Under the pieces are notes generated by a model. The model worked only from the letters and a program-made list of their open reading frames with translations. It made no database searches and was not told the DNA's origin. DNA of 64,000 nucleotides from Kitasatospora sp. NA04385 (GTDB taxonomy: Bacteria > Actinomycetota > Actinomycetes > Streptomycetales > Streptomycetaceae). The stretch lies in NCBI RefSeq assembly GCF_013364235.1, contig NZ_CP054919.1, positions 7,427,603 through 7,491,602 of the forward strand. The letters run 5' to 3'. This document shows, piece after piece, positions 62,943 through 64,000 of the stretch (position 1 is its first letter; every line of letters starts with the position of its first letter). The position numbers and the translations under genes are program-made.

Positions 62943-64000
62943 TCAGGGCTGGAGGTGGTCGTGGAACCACTGCGCGAAGGCGGCGTCGAGCGCGTCGCGC
63001 TCGTCCCGGTCGTCGGGGAGGTGGCCGCGCGAGAGGCGGATGAAGCGCACGGTCTTGCCCAGGCCGGCGAGCTTCTCGTGGAGCTGCTCGGTGGCGTTGA
63101 TGGCCACGGTGGTGTCGCCCTCGGCGTGGGCGAGCAGCAGGGGCGCCCGGATGGCGGCCGCGTGGGTGAGGGGGCTGGCCTCCCGGAGCCTGGCCAGGTC
63201 CTGCGGGTCGTCGACGTCGCCGATCCATTCGGTGACGCGGCGGCTCCAGGTGGGCGGCAGGGCGCGGATGTCGGTCTCCAGGTCGGCGGGCCCGCAGATG
63301 GCGATCCCGGCGCTCCAGTGGTGCGGCAGCCGGGCCAGGCAGCTGAGTGCGGCGAAGCCGCCGTAGGACATGCCGTGGACGCCGAGGCGGTCGCCGTCCA
63401 CCCAGGGCAGCGCGCGCAGGTAGTGGGCGGCGGCGTCGAAGTCGGCGAGGTCGCCGCGGCCCCAGTCGCGGTAGATCAGGCGCTGGTAGGCCAGCCCCCG
63501 GCCGGTGGACCCGCGGACGTTGGGTGCCAGGACGGCGATGCCGGCGCGGACCAGGCGCTGGATCAGCGGGTCGTGGACGGGCAGGGCCGCCCACTCCGGG
63601 CCGCCGTGGATGGTCAGCACCGCGGGGACGGGGCCGGTCGCGGCGGGCGGGCGGTAGAGCAGGCCGGATATCTCCAGCCCGTCCGCCGAGGTGAAGCGGA
63701 CCGTCCGCGGGACGACGAGGTCGTCGGGCAGGTCCTCGCCGAAGCGGGTCAGCTGCTCGGTGCGGCCGGTGTCCGGGTCGACGGAGAAGAACTCGGTGCC
63801 CCGGTCGGGGGCGCCGACCTGGGCGAGCAGGTGTCCCGCGGAGCTGAAGCGCGGGACGAAGCCGTCGTAGCCGAAGGGCTGGGAGGCGAACCCCGGCAGT
63901 TCGATCCGGATGCCGGGGGCGTCGGGGGAGCCGGCGGAGCACAGGACGGTGCGCTGGTCCTCCGGCAGGGCCCACACGACCCGGTCGGGGCCGACGACGA
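62943..64000 (-). CDS. S9-family prolyl-oligopeptidase-like peptidase (5' end cut off)
   Basis: 352 visible residues, continuing beyond the right edge of the window. The C-terminal alpha/beta hydrolase domain has the Ser nucleophile in GMSYGGF, the Asp in HAEGDTTV and the His in SRGHLP. The helical/propeller part is only partly present (FFSVDPDTGRTEQL is a blade). It would cleave short peptides or acylaminoacyl peptides, often after proline. The reading frame is open to the edge, so the true start is outside. The nearby exporter and reductase are on the same strand. Confidence 0.88.
   Translation of the reverse strand, partial: VVGPDRVVWALPEDQRTVLCSAGSPDAPGIRIELPGFASQPFGYDGFVPRFSSAGHLLAQVGAPDRGTEFFSVDPDTGRTEQLTRFGEDLPDDLVVPRTVRFTSADGLEISGLLYRPPAATGPVPAVLTIHGGPEWAALPVHDPLIQRLVRAGIAVLAPNVRGSTGRGLAYQRLIYRDWGRGDLADFDAAAHYLRALPWVDGDRLGVHGMSYGGFAALSCLARLPHHWSAGIAICGPADLETDIRALPPTWSRRVTEWIGDVDDPQDLARLREASPLTHAAAIRAPLLLAHAEGDTTVAINATEQLHEKLAGLGKTVRFIRLSRGHLPDDRDERDALDAAFAQWFHDHLQP

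Overview
The window is very GC-rich actinobacterial DNA, almost certainly from a Streptomyces- or Kitasatospora-type streptomycete. The evidence is a short chaplin, a PopR/ClpP3/ClpP4-type locus, a HelR-type RNA polymerase recycling ATPase, a CebR-type operator, GTG/TTG starts and many apparently leaderless promoters. I see no tRNA, rRNA, CRISPR array, insertion sequence or prophage. The right edge cuts an S9-family peptidase gene.

Layout. 0.1-8.1 kb: membrane proteins, an MFS exporter, an alkylsulfatase, a secreted beta-propeller protein, a SpoIIE-type phosphatase and a LURP-one-like protein. 8.1-19.7 kb: helR behind a near-consensus promoter, an MFS exporter, a surface protein, galE, a YbdK-type carboxylate-amine ligase, a PAS-phosphatase, TspO, a 15-bp minisatellite, a tiny acidic protein, a chaplin and a small membrane-anchored protein. 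19.8-33.6 kb: the most unusual part. It has a Ser/Thr kinase fused to an extracellular oligopeptide-binding domain, a ROK kinase behind a perfect CebR box, a membrane protein with a type I periplasmic-binding ectodomain, a polysaccharide deacetylase, an acyltransferase, and a trypsin / nSTAND1 NTPase / WD40 protein with the layout of predicted conflict (defence) systems.

33.6-47.1 kb: one long minus-strand sulfur operon. A Cys-containing leader peptide precedes a five-gene ABC importer, a BisC-like S-/N-oxide reductase, an acyl-CoA-dehydrogenase-like monooxygenase (frameshifted in this sequence), two SsuD-like flavin monooxygenases, a hydrolase and a flavin reductase. Several genes overlap by 4 bp. 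The likely job is import and oxidative or reductive release of sulfur from organosulfur compounds, controlled by cysteine supply through leader-peptide attenuation.

47.3-64 kb: a DsbA-like gene (frameshifted) coupled to an Rrf2 regulator, a divergent cupin, a DUF5937/ArsR-type regulator divergent from an MFS gene, a large Cys-rich secreted protein, popR with two clpP genes (the second has lost catalytic His and Asp), a membrane protein, a FUSC-family protein (frameshifted), an MBL hydrolase, an FMN reductase, a DHA2-type exporter and the partial S9 peptidase.

Three genes need four or five single-base corrections to read through. Several of these sit in short G/C runs, so base-calling error is a serious alternative to real pseudogenes. 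All functions are inferred from protein motifs read by eye; no database search was run.
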